Translations under genes and position numbers: made by a program | Shown: piece after piece, positions 1-12,300 of the stretch | Numbering within the stretch: the first letter of the stretch is position 1 | How the letters are laid out: each line of letters starts with the position of its first letter | NCBI RefSeq assembly: GCF_000499845.2 | Contig: NC_023755.2 | Location: forward strand, 765,732-829,731 | DNA: 64,000 nt | Direction: 5' to 3' | Source of the DNA: Phaseolus vulgaris | Taxonomy: Eukaryota; Streptophyta; Magnoliopsida; Fabales; Fabaceae | The notes under the pieces: model-generated | Told to the model about the DNA's origin: nothing | Databases searched by the model: none | What the model saw: only the letters and a program-made list of their open reading frames with translations

Positions 1-129
1 GTAACAGGATAAATACATGATTAAACACAATTGAATATTGAAGTAAACTTAAAAGAAAACTTTTCACATAATTTAGCATTGCAAAATCTGAAGTTTGATG
101 CAGTGTTGTGATCCTTGATGATGTATCAG

Positions 130-358
130 TCAGAAAATAGTAGCATACTGGGGAGAAGGTACACAGATAAATAGTCCTGTGCAGTCTGATCCTTCTGCTG
201 GAATTGTGTTCAAAGGAAGAAGTCATCGTCTTGGTGGGACTGAAAGAACACCAGCAGCAGCAGCAGCAGAAGAGAATGCTTCTTCTTCCTCACCTCAGCA
301 ACACAGTAACACCAATGGAGTTGCTTTTAGAGGAAAGAGTCATCGTTTGAATGCATGA
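130..358 (+). CDS. Derlin-type ERAD membrane protein, last exon only (5' part outside window)
   Basis: The open frame entering at about 130-134 after a CAG acceptor reads KIVAYWGEG, then a low-complexity tail, and stops at 356-358. Plant Derlin-1 proteins end with a KIVARW-type segment just after the last membrane helix, followed by a disordered tail closing on an F-x-G-R-S-Y-R-L box. Here that box occurs twice, VFKGRSHRLGG and AFRGKSHRLNA, separated by about 30 residues including an Ala run coded by a CAG-type repeat. Derlins sit in the ER membrane and help retrotranslocate misfolded proteins; the F-x-G-x-x-x-R-L (SHP-like) box recruits the CDC48/p97 ATPase. The rhomboid-like membrane domain lies upstream of base 1, so only the cytosolic tail can be judged. 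The acceptor could be at 129 or 133. Identification is from the tail motif and KIVA..W signature only. Confidence 0.68.
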
Positions 359-411
359 CTCTGGTATATCACTCTCTTTTTCTGTAACTTTTATTTAACT
401 ATTTGCTACAC

Positions 412-867
412 CACTATATAAGATATATAAGAGAATTGTTAAATATAAATTAATTTTAAAAAATAGTTAGTTACTATTTAACTAAAATAGAGATATTTTT
501 CAAAAAATAAATTATTGGTATCTAAAGAAATTTCTATTATTAATAAGAATTTGTAAAATAGTTTCTAAATTAGTATATGACTATTAGTTACCAATGTTTT
601 TTACCAATTTACTGTTTTATATTATAAATTAGTCTCTATTAGTCTTTTATAGATTAATTTAGAAACTAAAATGTTAGTAGCTAAACGCTTGATAACTAAT
701 TTAGATACCAGTTTAGAAATCATTTTATAAATTTTTATTAATAATACAAATCACTTTAGATACCAATAATTTTTTAATTTTTAAAATAGTATATAATTTA
801 GTTGATATAGTGACTGAGTATTTTTAGAATCTAAATTTGATTGTTGTTTAGTGATTTTCTTGTAATG
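412..867. mobile_element. Degenerate CACTA-type MITE
   Basis: The right end reads GATTTTCTTGTAATG, the near-complement of the CACTACAAGAAAATC terminus seen on the intact copy at 6780-7197. The interior shares the same long quasi-palindrome (TTAGTCTCTATTAGTC..., AATTTTTATTAATAATA...). The left end is eroded (a CACTATATAAG string at 412) and no matching target duplication was found, so that border is approximate. Confidence 0.6.
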
Positions 868-1078
868 TGTGTTATGTATTATTTCTTAAATTTTGTAAAC
901 AACATTGTACAATATTTTTGTATGTTAGTGATTATGATCATATGCAATTTCTCTCTTATTTTTTTTGTCAACAATTTCACATTAATGACCTTTTGTTGCA
1001 CATAATTGGATATATAGGATTGGGTTGAAGATTTAAATGGGCTTTCCAATTATAATTTGGGTTGCACCCTATATTTTT

Positions 1079-1358
1079 CTTCCTGCACCCCAAAATTATC
1101 CTTGATAATTTTGGATGATTCCAAAATAAGGTTCTCTAAGAAAATGTGTTTCCAGGGGTTTAGGAAATTCAGAAGGAAAAAACTATTTCGAAATATTCTT
1201 TCTGAAACACAATTTTTTTAATTTTCAAAATGATAAATCTGAAATTCATAAAATATGTTACAGAAAATATGTTCCGAAAATATTCCAAAAAGAGTAATCT
1301 ATAAATATTTTTAAAATAGGTAAAATGGTTTTTTTGGAGAAAGAGGGGGTGCAGGAAG
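1079..1358. mobile_element. Small inverted-repeat element with CTTCCTGCACCCC ends
   Basis: CTTCCTGCACCCC at 1079-1091 is the exact reverse complement of GGGGTGCAGGAAG at 1346-1358. The interior is AT-rich with no coding potential. It is followed 50 bp later by a second element with nearly the same terminus, which suggests a family of non-autonomous DNA transposons. The superfamily cannot be assigned because no clean target duplication was found. An outer TTTCCAAT / ATTGGAAA pair lies just outside and may extend the repeat. Confidence 0.55.
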
Positions 1359-1406
1359 CCATTGGAAACACCCTTATAATTTTAACATTCGGCATTCAGA
1401 ATTAGA

Positions 1407-1774
1407 AGACTGTTTCTTCCTGCACCTCCATATCTTCTTTTGTCACCTCCATACACATCATGAAAATATATTTTTATCTTTTTTTTCAACCTCATAAACT
1501 AGTTTCCGAATTATGTAATCCAGAACACATTTAAAAAAAGACTTCCAGATTACATAATCCCGAAGTTAAATAAGACTTCCAGATTATGTAATCCAAAAAG
1601 TAATTATGCATCTCAAAAAAGGCTTCCGGATTACATAATCTGAAAACTAATTATAAATTTAAAAAATGACTTATGGATTATGTAATCTGGAATATTATAG
1701 AGGAACATTTTTGAAAATTCAAAAATTTATGGAGGTAAAAGAAGAAAGTATGGAGGTGTAGGAACAAAAAGTCG
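1407..1774. mobile_element. Small inverted-repeat element with internal GATTATGTAATC repeats
   Basis: The left end (TTCCTGCACCTCCATA, 1417-1432) pairs imperfectly with the right end (TGGAGGTGTAGGAAC, 1751-1765) over about 40 bp, including CTTCTTTT and ACCTCCATA blocks. Between them a 12-bp near-palindrome, GATTATGTAATC or its complement, occurs five times at 1508-1521, 1548-1560, 1581-1594, 1628-1640 and 1675-1687, with orientation alternating in most steps. No coding sequence was seen. Confidence 0.55.
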
Positions 1775-2829
1775 AATTTTGGAATCATTATTCTAAGCTC
1801 AAATTCCATTAATATTTTTTTCCCTTTTTAGTTTAAACTTTCACTGTGTAGTTATTTACTTTACTTTTGAAAGTTTCTTTCTTTTTTTAACTTAGTTTTT
1901 ATATTTGTTTATTTTTTCTAATTTTATGTTATTTTTTATAATGAGATATACTGTCTAATGAATTTTATAAAAAATATAATAAAATAAGTTATTTTCCTCC
2001 TGGTTTCTATGCCCATGTAATTATTTTTTCTCTCTAATATTTGTTTAAGTTTAATCTCATTGTTTTTTAGTAACAACACTAATTATTTCTAATTGTTAAT
2101 TACTATCTCCTACTATAATATTAATCACCATCATTATATATCTATCATTGATATTAAACCCGTTTATTTTTTATTATTTAAAAATATGTTAATAAATTAA
2201 GAAAAGTTCTGATTTTTAATGTGTTTATCGAGTTTATTTATTTATTTATAAAAATAAGTAGTTTTATTTTTTATTTTTTAAAGAATAAAATCCTATATGG
2301 TTTTTAAATAAGTGATTTTTTTTCAGAAAAAATACTTATATTTAAAAAAAAATTATTTTAAGTTTAAATTTATTGCTAATTATCTTATTATTCTATATTC
2401 TATTTTTCTTTATTATTGTCATAATCATCAAGTACTTATTGTATCACCATCTACCATCATTTGCATTTATTATAATTAAATAAAGAAAAAAAAGAAGAAA
2501 ATAATTTTCAACAGGAGATATTCTTCACAAAATCCCTTGGAATTGAAATATTTATGTGCCTCAAATATAAATTAATGTAGAAAGAATATAATATTATTTT
2601 TCATTATAATTTTCAGATTAATCATTATTTCGATTTCATCATTGCTTCACGCAATCTTATTCTTTCGTTGTAAGTTGCATGAAACATGCATAATTGCAAT
2701 TAATACCTTTTTTTTTTCTTTTTCTTGAACAAGCATATTAGAATACTTATATTTTATTTAAATAAGATATTCTTTAACTGAAAATTAAAATATTATAATA
2801 TTGAGATTCTGGACTCATTCAATGCTAAA

Positions 2830-3231
2830 CTATGAGATTCAGACACATCTTTCAAATTGTATGTCTATGTTGGACATACGTATTAGATACCGACACTCGT
2901 AGAACACGTATCGATGAAATGTATAGTTCAAAAAATATTTGTTAGATTTTTGACAATTTTATCACAGTTCTAATATCATTTTAAAAAGGAGAAATACATT
3001 AATTTTCTAAAAAATCAAACTTATTATATAAATTTTTATTATGATTATAAAAATAAGTAACAAATCATTTTGAATCCGTCATGAAAAACATCTCTCTGCT
3101 AAAAAAATAAATATAATTGTGCACATAATTTTTTATTGTCAATTTATATAATTCATTTTTATATAATATATAAATTTGTGTTCTTTTATCCATATCGTAT
3201 CAATATTCGTGTCAATGTATGTGCTACATAG
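2830..3231 (-). mobile_element. hAT-like non-autonomous element, inverted copy
   Basis: Read on the minus strand it starts CTATGTAGCACATACATTGACACGA and ends GTGTCTGAATCTCATAG, the same start and end as the copies at 33148-33501 and 47906-48404. The two ends are short imperfect inverted repeats. Flanking bases show no exact 8-bp duplication, so this copy is probably old. Confidence 0.5.
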
Positions 3232-5974
3232 ATAGATTGATAAATTAGTTTTTTTTTTTAAATTTTTCATATTGGTTGTTAAAGGATATAAAAAGTTGCT
3301 TTAAAATAAAAATAGTAGTTCTTTTCACTTTTGGTTTCACAGCAAACAATTTTATAACACTTTTATGATATTACTAACTGATAAAGTATGAAAAAAGTTT
3401 ATGATTTTTATGTTTTTTAATTGATCTGAAAGAACAGTGTAACTTAATTATTTTTTTGGAATTTTGTGGTGTAAGTTATAAAGGTCAACCTAAGTGGGGT
3501 TGAGTGGGTCTCTTCTAACTATTATCAACACACAAATTACTATTAAAAAAATCACTTGAACAAGTTGGAAAATTGACCAAAAGAATAATAAAATTCAAAC
3601 AAAAATACTTTGAATAAAAAATATATTTAGCATTGGATTTATTATTGGAAAATAATGGATATTTATTGGAATTTTTAAATTTTCTATATTAGAGACGACA
3701 ACTAAAATTCTAATTATAGTTATAGTTCGAATTTGTTAATCGAATAAAAATAAATATAGATAATACTTAATTTTATAAATTAGTTATAAAGATGTGTTTT
3801 CATTTGCCTGTTAGTCTTTGTTTTAAATTAGAGATGCTCTTAATTTTTTATTTTAAAATTTCTGTAATTTTTATTTGACATTAAAAAGAATAAAAATTAT
3901 TTTTTTACATTAAATTCTTAAATGATATTATATTATTTTTTATTTTTTATAAAAAAATATTTAGAAATAAAAGTAAATATGAAATCTTACTTTCAAAGAA
4001 GATGAAAACAAAGTCAATTGTAATTTTTGCCTTTCCTAATCATTGAATGTGACAACCTTTGAAATTACAGTTATTGTTATTTTCAGTTTTGAAATTAATG
4101 AAATTTTAACTTTTATAGAACTATCAACTTGAAGTTATTTTCCTCTTAAGTCAAAGACTTTTTTTTTCTCCAATCATCTCAAATTATCTATAATTTTAAC
4201 ATTTGTAATTTTTTAAAAATAATTTATTTTCTTTATTTATAGCTAGGGTAAACTTGTGTGTTTTTCTTTTTTTATATTAATAAAAAAAATCAGCACCCCA
4301 AAAAAGTTATCAAAATGGTTAATACTTTTTTTTATCACATTTCCTATACAATAACTACTCTTTTTTCTTCTTCATTTTTCTCCAAACATGTAACACAATA
4401 AAAACAATTATCACAATTTTAAAGATGAAATAGTAAGAAAATATTTATTAAAAAATAAATATAAAAATTCATCTTTTTGTTAATGGTTATAAATTCTAGA
4501 TGCACCATTATTATTTTTTAATTTGCTCTCATAAATGATCTGAATCTTGATGATTAGAATAAACACAATATATTCATTAAAATTAAATATGTTTTAATAA
4601 AATCCTATTCACAACAAATATTTATTTATTATTCTGAATCTATTAGTAAAAAGTATATAATTTAATCAATGCAGAAAAACCTTAAAAGGTATATAAGTTT
4701 TTTTTATTTGTTTTTTTACTCTGACAATGATGTCTAAATTATAGACTAAATGAGTTGACTTAGAATTTTAATGATTCATCTTCTAATAGTTTTGGAAGTT
4801 AGAAAAAGACAAGAAAAAAATCATTATTAAAACAAAGTGTTACTATTACATCTCAATTTCTTGGTGTGAACTAAAACAACATGTCTGAGGCGGCTACAGG
4901 TTTTGACTAATCTCCTTCTGAGTGATTTGAGTTGAAAATTGAATGAAAATGGTCTTGAAAATTGAAAGTAGATGAACCCCTTTTGCATTATTGGACATTG
5001 CTGAACTGTTAAATTGCATGAACAAAAGCCTCATCATGACAGTGACATTTTGTTATTATAAGGTGGACATTGCCTGAAGGCATGGTTAGGTTGTTGCAGT
5101 TAATAGAAAATGTGTGATTCACGTTATTTGTTCTTTTATGTCTGAGACAAACATGTGATGAATTTTGGGGTGCTGAGGTGGTGTTCTTGTTTGAGACTTG
5201 GGAAGGGTTTCATATTGGAGAAGAGTTGTGGGAGTAGCTTCTTTACCAGAAAGGATTTGAAGCTTTTCACAGTTTCAACATTGAACTAAGCTGGGGTTTG
5301 ACTGGTTAGTTGAAAAACCTTCTATGATTGTTCTTTTTTTTGTTTTGTTTTGTTTGTTTGAGTAAATGGGTTTCTGAATTTTTATCACACTCTCTGTCCC
5401 TTTGTGAATGTAGTTGGATCTTTGAAATTTCCCTTTTTTATCATTTAAAGTTGATAATTGCTCACTGGGTTCTTTCTGGGGATTGTTTCCAAAATTGGGG
5501 ATTTAGGGATTAGGTTTTTTGACTCATGCATTGAGAGAAAAAGTGTACCCTTGTGAAATTCAGAAATTCAATTGTTTGAATTTGATGCTTGAAACCCTTT
5601 GATTTGTCAGGTTCTTTGTCAAAATAATGGAGATTTGCTTTCTCTTTAAAAAAACAACACTCTTTTCTTTTGTATGTTTCTGAGATTTCACTGCATAGGT
5701 AAATTTTATTGAGTTATATATTGATAGACAATTTCGCTTAATGTTAATTGATTTTAAGATGAAATATGACACCCTACCCCTACTTAGTTATGATGTACAT
5801 AAGGCTAGGATAAGATATATTTAGATAAACTTCTGTATAAATGCTTCAAAAGAGAAGTAAAACAAGAAAAAAAAAAAAAAAGGTACTTTGAATAGATAAA
5901 AATTAGCTTATGCATAAGTTAATTTATAGAAGTATGATTATCTAAAAACTTGTTTTTACGAAGAAGGCTCTATA

Positions 5975-6063
5975 AAAACTTTAAAACCTAATTTAACCTT
6001 ATAAAACCGCTCTTATAAGGTGAAGTTATAAGGTGAAGTTCTAGTTGATGTGAGATCTCCACA
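5975..6063 (-). mobile_element. Degenerate TRIM-type LTR fragment
   Basis: On the minus strand it reads GTGGAGATCTCACATCAACTAG followed by a GGTTTTATAAGGTT block. These are two landmarks of the TGTTGGAGATC LTR family found intact at 60138-60458 and 62083-62204. It is truncated and lies in what is probably the 5'-UTR intron of the kinase gene. Confidence 0.5.
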
Positions 6064-6336
6064 TATATATTCACTTAATAGAGCAATTTATTTCATTTTC
6101 CTATCTTACTTTCTTCTCTTAAAAGTACTTATGAAGAAGTTTACCCTAGTAAGTCCTTAATTTGGCTTGAGAAATTTGTGTTGCAAGTGTTTAATATGGA
6201 GTTGTTATTACACAGTTGGAGCTTTGTTATTTATAGAGCCTGCAAGTAACTTGATATTCTGATGGAACATTCATTTTGTTGTTGTTTCTTTTGGGCTGTT
6301 ACAGATAACTTGCTTCCTTCTTTGTAGGGAAGAGAG

Positions 6337-9300
6337 ATGGAGAGGATTGTGGATGCAGATGGAAACATTGTATCTCAGCGTTCCTCATCTTCTTCTTCAG
6401 TTGTTGCTCTGGCAATCAAGGGTAACAAGAAAAGCAAATATGTGGTACAGTGGGCACTTAATAAGTTTGTTCCTGAGGGAATGATTATCTTCAAGCTGAT
6501 ACATGTCCATGCTAATATACAAGGAGTTCCAACGCCAAGTAATGCATTTTTATGTTTAATATCTTCAATAAAGTATGAACTTTATGCATATGTTACATTT
6601 GCAAACTTCTAGATGTAATGCTAACTGCATCAGTTGCTGTATTCTGAAGAAATTTGTTTAGCAGTCTTTCTTTGTGCCTCAAAGTTAGGGAGTTTTCTTA
6701 TTTGCATTACTTTTGTCAACATGACAAAACTTTAGAACGCGATTTCGGGCCATGTTTCTTCTGCTGTTTTCATTTTAATCATTACAGGAAAATCATTAAA
6801 TAGAAACTAATTTTAGAGACGTTATTAACTAAATAGAGACAATCTTATAAACTAAAAAAATTAGTAGTATCTAATGTAGTTTCTATTAATAATAAAAATT
6901 TATAAAATAGTTTATAAATTGTTATATAAACATTAACTACCAAGATTTTAACTACTTACTACTTTATATTCTAAATTAGTCTTTGAAAGACTAATTTATA
7001 ATCTAAAATATTAGTAGTTAAAACTTTTGTAGTTAATTTAGATATAAATTTAGAAACTATTTTATAAATTTTTATTAATAATAGAAACTATTGTAGATAC
7101 TAATAATTTTTTAGTCTCCAAAATAGTATTTAATTTAGTCTTACAATGACTAAATATTTTTTTGTTTTGGTCACTATTTAATGATTTTCTTGTAGTGAAT
7201 GTTTAAGAGTTTTCAGCCAGAGAAGATTAGTAATTATGTGGGTTACTTAAGTTTTTCTATATAACAATTAATCTGATAATACACAAGTGACAACGGGTAG
7301 AAGATGGTTATGAACTAGCAGAAAATTATTTCATTAGGATAATATAACATTTTTGTATTTCCAGTGGGAAATGTGATCCCTCTTTCACAAGTGCGTAATG
7401 ATGTAGCAACTGCATTCAGAAAGGAAGTGGAGTGGGAAAAAAACCAAATGATGCTACCTTTCAAGAGATTGTGTGAGCAAAGAAAGGTCAGATATGATAG
7501 ATCATGCAGATTAACCAGAATAATTAGTGCAATGTAGGATTTGTATTCTGATATTGTTGGTGCAGGTGCATGTGGATGTTGTAGTGATTGAATCAGATGA
7601 TGTGGCTATTGCAGTAGCAGAGGAAGTGGCTAAGGGTGCTATAACCAAACTTGTTGTTGGAGCTTCATCTAGTGGCATATTTAAAAGGTATTTATTGATA
7701 TGTTGATGTATAGTTCAATAAGCCAGTTCTGATAACAAATGATCTCAAAAGCTAACTAATAAGGGGAGAGAACCAAACACTTAAATACCATTGTTTTTTT
7801 TACCATTAATTACTACTTGTTGGCTTATCATAAATTGTACTTCATTTTTTTTTGGTTTTCTCTTTTTGGTCTCTATCTGATTATATCTCCCCTTTACTAA
7901 TGTATTGTTTTCAGTAAACAGAAGGGTATGTCTATGAAAATATCAGTAAGCACTCCAAGATTTTGCACAGTTTATGCTATTTCGAAGGGAAAATTGTCCA
8001 TACGACAGTCCGACATGCCGATTGATGTAAGCATCATGGATGATGCTAGTGAAACCAGTTTTTCTTCCAGCAGCTCATCTAACTACACTTCCACCTCTCA
8101 GACAGGTATACTACTACTAGTAACTTCTTCAAAACTATGTAAATCCTAAATAAGTGTTAATTTAGGTGTCAGTCTAGCTGAGATGTCAAGTTACATAGTG
8201 ATGCCTAACATGAAAACTTTTATATATAAAAGAAGTGTTGACAGCATATTTAAATTCTTAAATTGCTAGCATCATGTCAGTATAAGTACATATCCAATAC
8301 CTGAAATTTTCTAATTTAACATACTTGTGTTGCAGCATTGATAGTACACAGATAGGCACCTGCTCATATATACTCCAGTAAATGGTAGAAATTCACATTA
8401 TTCTTCAAATCATAATTTCCCAATGACTCCCATGTGGGTTATTAGAAATAGAAAAATATAATAAGAAACCATCTACACTTAAACTATGACTCTATATTTT
8501 ACGAGTTCTACTTTGATATTTAATGTTCACATTAGATTGCAAATAAAGGTAACACAGTGGGGTGCTTGGTTTCAAAGATACGTGTTGCATAATGGAAAAC
8601 ATCAAAATTGACTATCCCCTGTATAGTATAATTATTATCCTTTTTGGATGTGTACAGAATCTACCTCAGTTTCATCATATGCTGGTTTACACTCGTCTTC
8701 CCTAGCAACACAACGATTTCAAGCTCTTTCAAGTATAAATAGTGTCCTTCTAAGCACAAATCCAAGTTTATCTGACACTAGCCATTCTAGGGGCCAATCT
8801 CTAGATCTTGGGAGAGAAAACACTGCTACCAGCTCTGCAAGAAACTCAGACATTGATCATGCCTTAAGCCGAGTCTCTAGTTGCAAAAGCTTTATTTCAG
8901 ATACTGAATCTTGGATGTATGATCAAAATTCTATCAAGGATGTAGCACTAGCAACTACATTTCCATCACCTAATATGCAGGTAATTTGAATTTTCTTTCA
9001 TCTGGCTTGATGAAATAGTTCTTATGTCCGACTCATTCATCAGGTGATGGCACCTTCTTGGAAAACGTAGACATATGTATACTTGTGACATGATTTAACA
9101 TTGGAGGGTAAAGTATTAATACCTTTTTTTATTTTCGTTGTACCGTATATTTGACAAGTCTCCAGCAACACAAAAAATTTATCTTCACTAGAACAATAGT
9201 GTTTCATGCAAATGCAAAACTACAAATATGTTGTGCACAATCCAAAATTTTATTCATATGCAATCCTTCATAGAAAACTATATGTTGCTTGTCAAACAGC

Positions 9301-12300
9301 TATTGCTTCAGCAAATTCCAGTTAAATACAACTCCAATTTGCAAGTGAACTTTCTTTGTGGTTCTTTATTTTATCAGGCAAAATTTAACCTTGAGCTGGA
9401 AAAGTTGAGAATTGAACTAAGACATGCCCAAGGACTGCATGCAGTAGCTCAAAGTGAGAAAACTGAAGCATGCCGGAAGGTAATATCTATTTTCTTATCG
9501 CCAGAAACAATTTCTTCTACCTAATAAGTGCAATAATTTAATGGGAACCCTGCACCCTGGCATACCTAAGTTGTTTCCTTGTTAGGTTCTCTTTCTTTGC
9601 TTTAGCACCCATAAAGATGCATTACCTTATTATTGCAATTGGAAGATGAATGCACCTTCCATATGCCTGCAACTAAAATCTTTGCTAGTATTGTCAAATG
9701 GATTAACATCCTTTATTGCTTGGAACAGCTGAATGACCTTAGCAAGAGACGGTCAGAAGAAACCATGAAAATGAAGGAGATTGTTGCTAAGGAGGAGAAG
9801 GCAGAGGAATTAGCAAAACTAGAAAGTGAGAAATATCAGGATGCATCCAGAGAAGCTGTATATTTGAAAGAATGTGCTGAAAGAGAGGCTGCAGAAAGGA
9901 AAGAAACAGAGTTGAGAGTCATCCGTGCTACAAAAGAGAAAGAAAAATTGGTGGATGCTCTAAGTGGTACAATGTTGCAGTACCGGAAGTTTACATGGGA
10001 TGAAATAGTCTCAGCTACTTCATCTTTTTCTGAAGATCTGAGAATTGGAATGGGAGCATATGGAACAGTGTACAAGTGCAATTTGTATCACACAACTGTT
10101 GCTGTTAAAGTTCTCAACACTAATGGAAATCGTGAAAGCAAGCAATTCCAACAGGAGGTATGAAAAATTTATAAATAAAATGGTAAAGCAAAAAAATGTT
10201 CCATAATGAGATAAAAGAATAAGTATATAGCGCTTCATTGCTGCAGATGTTTCTAGCATTTTGAGTGGCAAGTTTGGATTTTCTCATTGATATATCAAAG
10301 TTTATAATCCTAATTCAAATATAATGGTTAGGATGGGCAAACAATCCAAATCTTCAAATCTAATCCATAATTATCCAAATCCATATTACTTTAAGTCTAT
10401 TTTAATGGATTTATCTCAAATCTAAATCCATATTTTAGGATTTTAAGTCCAATCCATTTAAGTGGATTTGGATTGGATAATTTTTGGATTTTGAAAATCC
10501 AAAATCAATGCAAGTATGAGTTAGTTCAAGTTATGAATATGTTAGGCCAAGATAAGCTGAGTAAATTTGAAGCCAGACCAGCCTATCTCATGTAAAGTCG
10601 AGTTGACTAGGGTCCAAGTCATGCAAGGTTGGGTTGGGCCCAAGACAAGTCGAACCAAGCCACTCAAAAGTCAAGTTGAGCTAGGCTGGTCTGGCTTCAA
10701 ATTTAAGTTGGAAAAATCATGTAAACTAGATTAATCAAATTTAAATTAGATTTTAAATTTAATTTGATCTCGTGAAAATGGATCTGAACTCATTTTGATT
10801 TAGTGTCAAAGCACTATCATTTTTGGAAGGGGTTTAGGCCTAACTCCATTGTACAAAACTGGTTTATAATATGACAATTACCTCCATTTGTATATTCTAT
10901 TTTGACACTATTTCTAATCGATATGGGACTTTGATTTCCCCTTTATCTATTAAGAGAGTATGTGGACAAAACTTAGATATAGTTCCTTAAGTGTCTTTTA
11001 TACAGTTTTTCAATCAAAATTAGAGTTTCACCTCGGTAGTCTAGTTGACTTCTAATGAAAATATATTACATGGATTATCAATATTAAACTCTACTTCTGA
11101 TAGAAAAAAACACCAAAAATAGCTAAAGAACTGCAATATATGAAATCATCTATGTTTGAAATGTATCAAGTTAAACAATTATTTTTATCAGAGGTTAAGT
11201 AGAGTAAATTTAAAACATACAACCAAAAAACAGGTCATTGGTCTGGGTGGCATCCAAAACAAGATTCTATTTTCTCTATCTGGCATTGCAAGTTTTTATG
11301 CTTTTTCTAATTTCCAGCACACTTTACTTGAACAAAATTTAATGAAGATTGTTGCAAATAATTATAAGACAGGAACTGAACCAGACAATAATATTGATTT
11401 ATATCTTTTCTTTTCTTCTAGTTAGAGATATTGAGCAGAATTCGTCATCCAAACTTGCTTCTTCTTCTTGGTGCATGTCATGATCATGGATGTCTTGTAT
11501 ATGAATATATGGAGAATGGTAACCTGGAAGACAGACTGCTGAGGAAAAACAACACTTCCCCAATCACATGGTTTGATAGATTTCGAATAGCTTGGGAAAT
11601 TGCATCGGCTCTCGCCTTCCTTCACAGCTCAAACCCAGAACCTATTATTCATCGTGACTTAAAACCAGCAAACATCTTGCTTGGTCGTAACCTTGTCAGC
11701 AAGATTGGTGACATTGGACTTTCTACAGTACTCCATTCTGATAATTTATCTACCATGTTCAAGGACACAGCACCTGTTGGAACACTCTGCTACATTGATC
11801 CTGAGTACCAAAGGACAGGGTTAATATCTCCAAAGTCTGATGTTTATGCTTTTGGAATGGTGATCTTACAGTTATTGACAGCAAAACCAGCTATAGCACT
11901 AGCTCATAAAGTTGAAATTGCAATTGAAGGTGGGAATTTGACAGATATATTGGATCCAGAGGCAGGGGCTTGGCCGTTTAAAGAGACACTAGATTTGGCC
12001 GTGTTAGGATTGAGCTGTGCAGAACTTCGGCGTAGAGACCGGCCTGATTTAAAAGATCAAGTGCTTCCAACACTTGAGAGATTGAAAGAAGTTGCTGATA
12101 GGGCCCAACATTCTGCTTCAACTGTTACTATTAAATCCAAACCTCCTAATCACTTTATCTGTCCAATTCTTCAGGTAATTCAATACTCCATAGTGATAAT
12201 ACTATCCATTTTCTATGCCACAAAAATAAAATGTGTTACCTAAGCCTTTGGGTGAACATATTTTAAATTCTAGTAGCAACAAACCCAACCTTTTTCCTCA

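Larger units (their letters stand above)
359..5290. other. AT-rich intergenic region with small transposon-like elements
   Basis: No coding exon is supportable. The stretch holds a degraded CACTA-type MITE (412-867), two inverted-repeat elements sharing CTTCCTGCACC termini (1079-1358 and 1407-1774), and an inverted copy of an hAT-like element (2830-3231). The rest is AT-rich sequence. From about 4,850 it becomes more mixed in composition. A non-coding first exon of the downstream kinase gene probably lies around 5,050-5,310, because the coding exon at 6337 is preceded by a splice acceptor (TTTGTAG) at 6321-6327. Confidence 0.6.

Noticed and set aside
5328..5513. 61-codon frame upstream of the U-box kinase
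   Set aside because: Low-complexity product in what is probably the 5'-UTR intron; no link to the downstream frame.
6777..7200. CRISPR array or bacterial-type operon structures anywhere in the window
   Set aside because: Direct repeats seen are transposon or satellite repeats; the introns, spliced genes and composition are clearly those of a plant nuclear genome.
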